From assembly GCA_964023275.1 (NCBI GenBank), contig OZ029921.1, forward strand, positions 16,776,204 to 16,840,203: 64,000 bases of DNA, read 5' to 3'. This stretch comes from Norana najaformis (Eukaryota > Annelida > Clitellata > Crassiclitellata > Hormogastridae). A program made the position numbers and the translations under genes. The notes under the pieces are model-generated. The model had not been told where the DNA came from, made no database searches, and saw only the letters and a list, made by a program, of their open reading frames with translations. Of the stretch, positions 58,690-64,000 are shown in pieces; position 1 is the stretch's first letter; the number at the start of each line of letters is the position of its first letter.

Positions 58690-59412
58690 CTCTCTCTCTC
58701 TCTTCCTGTCTGTCTGTCTGACTGTCTGTCTGTCTAGTTTCTGTTTGTGTGTCTGTCTGTCTAGTTTCTGTTTGTGTGTTTGTCTGCTAGTTGTTGGACT
58801 CCAGGGTGCCTCTGGCGTGGCTTAAAATCCCGTAAGACCCTGGAGTCTGTGGGTCCTCTGGCGTGGCTTAAAATCCCGTAAGACCCTGTGTTCTGTGGGT
58901 CTGTCTGTCTAGTTTCTGTTTTGTCTGTCTAGTTTCTGTTTTGTCTGTCTAGTTTCTGTTTTGTCTGTCTAGTTTCTGTTTTGTCTGTCTAGTTTCTGTT
59001 TTGTCTGTCTAGTTTCTGTTTTGTCTGTCTAGTTTCTGTTTTGTCTGTCTAGTTTCTGTTTTGTCTGTCTAGTTTCTGTTTTGTGTTTGTCTGCTAGTTG
59101 TCGGACTCCAGGGTGCCTCTGGCGTGGCTTAAAATCCCGTAAGACCCTGGAGTCTGTGGGTCCTCTGGCGTGGCTTAAAATCCCGTAAGACCCTGTGTTC
59201 TGTGGGTCTGTCTGTCTAGTTTCTGTTTTGTCTGTCTAGTTTCTGTTTTGTCTGTCTAGTTTCTGTTTTGTCTGTCTAGTTTCTGTTTTGTGTTTGTCTG
59301 CTAGTTGTCGGACTCCAGGGTGCCTCTGGCGTGGCTTAAAATCCCGTAAGACCCTGGAGTCTGTGGGTCCTCTGGCGTGGCTTAAAATCCCGTAAGACCC
59401 TGTGTTCTGTGA
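58690..59412 (+). repeat. Higher-order satellite: 20-bp array alternating with ~120-bp block
   Basis: The block starting ggactccagggtgcctctgg contains two copies of ctctggcgtggcttaaaatc-ccgtaagaccctg and occurs near 58797, 59103 and 59310. Between blocks lie 20-bp units tctgtctagtttctgttttg (nine, then four). Confidence 0.95.
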
Positions 59413-59444
59413 TTGTCTTGTGTAACTTGTCCTCGTCTTATGGA

Positions 59445-59520
59445 AGAGAGAGAGAGGGAGGGAGAGAGAGGGGGAGAGAGAAACGGAGAGAAGGAGGGAG
59501 GGAGGGAAAGGGAGGGTCGT
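59445..59520 (+). repeat. (GA)n/(GGA)n purine tract
   Basis: About 75 bp of GA/GGGA-rich sequence. The following stretch to 59.99 kb has two short copies of gtaaaccattaatttattgt and no gene. Confidence 0.85.
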
Positions 59521-60177
59521 GACTTAAGAAGGAAGAGCGAATGAAGAGAAAGACGGAATGAATTCAGCTTACAATTCCTAGCTCAGTCGCTAACCCTATA
59601 ATTTGACCCCCAGTAATTAGGTCCCCATTCGTTAGATGCTGATGCCATCCGAGAGATTGCAAACCTTCTACTGTGACCTAAATAACGCTTTAGTTACTTT
59701 TATATTTCTGTAAACCATTAATTTATTGTTACATCAGAAATGACATTCATTTTAATCCCTTTGTTATAGTTTTGTAAACCACTAATTTATTGTTACATCA
59801 AAAATGACATTCATTTTAATTCTTTTTTTTATATATCTGTAAACCATTAATTTATTGCAACACCAGAAACTTAATAAAACTGGTTTCTCAATATTAATAT
59901 TAGTCACTGTTTGTACTTTGAATTTTATCATAGGACGAAATACACAACAAGCAGTAACGAGTTTGTTTGGTTATGCGAGCTCAAATGATGTATGGTTAAC
60001 TAATGTATGTATGTAATTGTAATTTGTAATTGTAATCGCAAATTTGTGTAGCGCCACTTCACGAAAAACTCATAAGAGGCGTTCTCAACTTCACAAGAAA
60101 ATACTACGACCGATCTGTTTATCGAAGTTTCATGTAACGAAGTTGTGCTTCATCTTTATTGAACTATTGACTATTAT

Positions 60178-60330
60178 TATTTCTGCATTTATTAGGCGCC
60201 ACCATCTAAGGGTAAACACCAAGCGATGGCGTTGAGCAATTGTGAGTGAATGACTTGCTCAAGGTCCCTACACAGTAACCGTCCCAGGGGAGGAGACTCG
60301 AACCCGTACTCTCCGCGTTAAAAGCGCTTA
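60178..60330 (-). mobile_element. SINE family C copy with pol III-like B box
   Basis: The minus strand reads gggttcgagtctcctcccc (B box-like GGTTCGAGTC), gacggttactgtgtaggga, ccttgagcaagtcattcac, caattgctcaacgccatc and tggcgcctaataaatgc. This suggests a tRNA-derived origin for the family. Confidence 0.6.
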
Positions 60331-60374
60331 CAGAGAGGAGGAGAAAGGTCTAGGAGCTGATGTCGTTGTTGTAA

Positions 60375-60530
60375 ATACGAGATTTCTACAGTGTCCAACG
60401 AAAGCTAAGTCGCGCGATCCAGCTTATTCCCACGCGCTCAGTCAAAACAAAATCGATAGGCAATAAGGGTTCTGTTCCAGGCCAAGTTCTAAGAGTCAGT
60501 CAGGCAGTCAGACGGCTACGGTGGATGGTG
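60375..60530 (-). mobile_element. SINE-like family B copy
   Basis: On the plus strand gagatttctacagtgtccaa, cgcgctcagtcaaaacaaaa, tcgataggcaataagggttc match the inverse of the copy at 62.13-62.34 kb. Confidence 0.7.
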
Positions 60531-60534
60531 TTTC

Positions 60535-61015
60535 TTTAATCATCAGAAATATTCGCCAGATGGCTGCATTCTTCTGTAAAACGACTCCTTTAACAAAATT
60601 TTATTTTTAATAAGCAGAAATATTCGCCAGATAGCCACATTCTTCTGTAAAACGACGCTTTAACAAATTTTTAATCATCAGAAATATTCGCCAGATGGCC
60701 ACATTCTTCTGTAAAACGACTCCTTTAACAAATATTTATTTTTAATAAGCAGAAATATTCGCCAGATAGCCACATTCTTCTGTAAAACGACGCTTTAACA
60801 AATTTTTAATCATCAGAAATATTCGCCAGATGGCCACATTCTTCTGTAAAACGACTCCTTTAACAAATTTTTATTTTTAATAAGCAGAAATATTCGCCAG
60901 ATAGCCATATTCTTCTGTAAAACGACGCTTTAACAAATTTTTAATCATCAGAAATATTCGCCAGATGGCCACATTCTTCTGTTAAACGACTCCTTTAACA
61001 AATTTTTAATCAGCA
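60535..61015 (+). repeat. Tandem dimer array, subunit ~74 bp, seven subunits
   Basis: Subunits share cagaaatattcgccagat-gccacattcttctg-taaaacgac and alternate between gactcctttaac and gacgctttaac forms, giving a ~148-bp dimer repeat. Confidence 0.93.
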
Positions 61016-61018
61016 GCG

Positions 61019-61062
<44 letters not shown>
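61016..61062 (+). repeat. (CCTG)n microsatellite
   Basis: About ten CCTG units directly after the dimer array and directly before a SINE family B fragment. Confidence 0.95.
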
Positions 61063-61139
61063 TTGGGTCTTGACCTGAAACCGACCCCTTCTTGCCTATC
61101 GATTTTGTTTTTGACAAAAACTATTAAAGTTTTTAATAA

Positions 61140-61490
61140 ATAGCTTTTGTTTCGTTCATGATTTAAATCTCATCTTTTCGAATCTTTTGTTTCCCTTAGC
61201 CTGGTTTCGACTTTCATGGTTCTTGATTGCATTGTTCTGTGGATTGCATTGCTCTATGGATTGTATTGTTCTGTGAATTGCATTGTTCTATGGATTGAAT
61301 TGTTCTATAGATTGTATTGTTCTGTTGATTGCATTGTTCTTTGGATTGTATTGTTCTATAGGTTGCCTTGTTCTATCCGATGGATTGTGATTTTGGAATG
61401 CGACCTGCTTAGGGGCGACCAATCATTGTTTCCTCGTGCATTGTGATAGCGGCGCTATAGAAGTCTCCAGAGTAGACTAGATTTGTGCAG
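61140..61490 (+). mobile_element. LINE 3' tail remnant with internal 20-bp repeat
   Basis: Begins with sequence like the end of ORF2 (catcttttcgaat) and ends gcggcgctatagaagtctcc. Between them a ~20-bp unit (attgcattgttctgtggatt) has expanded about seven times (61225-61370). Confidence 0.5.
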
Positions 61491-61644
61491 CGCCTTTGAG
61501 AAAGTCCTAGACGCATACTTGCTCAAACGAGTCATTTGAGGCTTTATCAAATCACACAATATTAATATTTCCTAAGTCGCACCATTGTAGACCTGTTCTG
61601 CATCTTTGAGATGTTCTTGAAAGGGCGCTATATAAACGATCAGA

Positions 61645-61896
61645 CACAAACATACATATATACATACATACATACATACATACTCATATACATACATACA
61701 TGCATACATACATACATACTCACAAACATACATACATACAAACATACATACATACTCATATACATACATACATACATACATACATACAAACATACATACA
61801 TACTCATATACATACATACATACATACAAACATACATACATACTCATATACATACATACATACATACATACATACATACATACATACTCACAAACA

Positions 61897-61929
<33 letters not shown>

Positions 61930-61930
61930 T
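61645..61930 (+). repeat. (CATA)n array with CTCATATA/CACAAACA variants
   Basis: About 285 bp of ACAT units. It follows a LINE-type 3' tail (ttgaaagggcgctatataaa at about 61617-61636), so it is probably an expanded tail. Confidence 0.95.
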
Positions 61931-62129
61931 AATACACTCGTGCGTACGTACGAACGCACAAGCATACACACAGCTCCCTCCCTCCCTCCCTCCCTCCGTC
62001 CCTCCGTTTCTTATTTTCGTGTAATTCATTTATTGATAAATGATGGCAAATCCAACTGATCAATCAAATGTTGAATTCTGTTTGTGATAGTAATCATTCT
62101 TCCTCTTATCTCTCTCTCTCTTTCTCCTC

Positions 62130-62335
62130 TCCTACCCCAAACATCACCCACCGTAGCTGCCACGCTGTCTCTCCGTGTGACTTTTGGATCTCGACCTGGA
62201 ACCGAACCCCTTTTGCCTATCGATTTTGTTTTGACTGAGCGCATGTGAATAAGCTGGTCACCGCGGCGCGGCTTTCGTTGGGCGCTGTAGAAATCCCGGA
62301 ATTACGATTACGATTACGACCGTGATCGTAATCGT
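62130..62335 (+). mobile_element. SINE-like family B copy with GATTAC tail
   Basis: Best preserved copy, from caaacatcacccaccgtagc to gggcgctgtagaaatcccgg, followed by (attacg)n and an inverted (gatcgtaatcgtaat) extension. It lies immediately upstream of the partial gene copy at 62345. Confidence 0.72.
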
Positions 62336-62344
62336 AATTCTTAA

Positions 62345-62640
62345 ACAGGCCAAGGTTCGTCCCACTGTTCACTGGGTTGAGAATTTATTGAAGGTTCGGG
62401 TGTTTGAAAAAGGCGCTGATGAAGACCTTGACATCATCGTTGTGGCCAATAAACTTGACAGTGAGGTTGGTTTTGGTGACGAAAGACAGAGAGGGGCATA
62501 GAAAACGATGATGGCCGGGAAGATCCTCTGACGGTTGATCCTGATTATACTCGACGCTACCACCGCCGTTCTAACCGCCATCGCATTAACTTCCGTCATT
62601 ATTACGCCCGTTGCGACAACTGTTATTTACCTGTCTTATT
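62345..62640 (+). pseudogene. Partial degraded copy of the split gene
   Basis: Encodes RPTVHWVENLLKVRVFEKGA, then DEDLD, matching the intact-frame residues of the gene at 48.4-52.2 kb. After an in-frame TAG and a frameshift near 62.50 kb it continues with DPDYTRRYHRRSNRHR and FRHYYARCDN. The downstream TTACCTGTCTTATTA also occurs at about 52.63 kb. The copy therefore includes the 3' flank but lacks about 0.6 kb of the original. No N-terminal part is seen. The changes relative to the main copy are mostly at third codon positions. Confidence 0.75.
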
Positions 62641-62893
62641 ATTGATATTATTGATGGTAGGTACCCCGTGGTATAGTACGTAGATCAGAATCATTAAATA
62701 TCCAATTAAATTCTAATTTATATTAGAATATTGAAAATAAGTAATCTTATTGAATAATTCATCATCATCATCTTCTTCATCATCACCATCGTCATCATCA
62801 CCATCGTCATCGTCGTCAATCGTCTTTTCAGTTCATGTTCATATTATTATTATTTCGGTATTTGATATTAATGCAACTGAACGAGCAGTGGTG

Positions 62894-62990
62894 CTTAAAG
62901 TAGTGGTCCGCGGACTGGCACCGGTCCACGGGATCACCGGTCCGTAGAAGAGTCAAAAATAAATTTTAATTATTAATTTATTTATGTGAA
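62894..62990 (+). mobile_element. hAT terminus fragment
   Basis: The sequence agtggtccgcggactggcac then ccggtccgtagaag resembles Charlie/Tip100-type ends. The opposite end was not found in the window. Confidence 0.4.
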
Positions 62991-63162
62991 ATTCTTCGAA
63001 CTATTGTCCGAAATTTATTCAAATTTTAGCCTTAAAATTAAAAAATTTAAAAGAAATTACAAGTGACTAATTTTAACTTGCCAGATGGCGCATTCAAACA
63101 ATTTAAATTTATTCCGAATTTACTTCGTCTATGGCTGCCATAGATATAATAACACTGGATAC

Positions 63163-64000
<838 letters not shown>

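Noticed and set aside
57494-61015. CRISPR-like array
   Set aside because: The units are contiguous tandem repeats without unique spacers, in eukaryotic DNA.
61572-62059. Tyr/Ile/His/Thr repeat open frames
   Set aside because: Translations of the CATA microsatellite.

Overview
The window is metazoan nuclear DNA, most likely from a marine invertebrate. The genes are intron-rich with canonical splice sites, and the background is AT-rich and full of LINE tails, tRNA-derived SINEs, DNA transposons and satellites. No lineage is fixed by what I can see. The absence of arthropod-style compact introns and the deuterostome/lophotrochozoan-like Pumilio protein argue against an ecdysozoan, but this is inference.

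Layout. 1-13.5 kb holds a four-exon plus-strand gene (3744-12061) for a secreted or surface-anchored Reeler-domain protein. It has a signal peptide, a Reeler domain, a Ser/Thr/Pro mucin-like stalk and a C-terminal hydrophobic tail. Its introns carry LINE and SINE debris. This part is unusually rich in the palindrome TAGGCCTA.

14.3-42.2 kb is the minus-strand Pumilio gene. I reconstruct 19 coding exons with consistent phases, giving 1084 residues. They include the conserved N-terminal blocks, glutamine tracts and a full eight-repeat Pumilio homology domain ending NGML. A 4-kb AT-rich stretch downstream of the stop is the probable 3'UTR. The introns hold LINE fragments, hAT- and pogo-like non-autonomous elements and a 25-bp VNTR.

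42.3-48 kb is a repeat nest: a head-to-head SINE pair, and a P-element-like (THAP9-type) transposon remnant with 31-bp inverted repeats, with LINE pieces inside it. An internally deleted copy of this transposon starts at 63.1 kb and runs off the end of the window.

48.4-52.2 kb holds an apparently single-exon gene of unknown function. A 2.18-kb KIAA1586-like hAT transposon splits it exactly in frame. Removing the element and one 8-bp target duplication leaves a 537-codon reading frame. A partial, degraded second copy of the gene lies at 62.35-62.64 kb. CRE-type sites and a 260-bp purine tract lie upstream.

52.7-61.5 kb is a satellite landscape with no supported gene. It contains a 2.5-kb minisatellite of about 45 bp, 36/61-bp arrays, an 18-bp satellite, a 20-bp/120-bp higher-order array and an alternating ~74-bp dimer array. 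SINE copies and microsatellites follow.

The three genes show no operon-like or pathway link. Pumilio is a cytoplasmic mRNA repressor, the Reeler protein is extracellular, and the split gene is unassigned.
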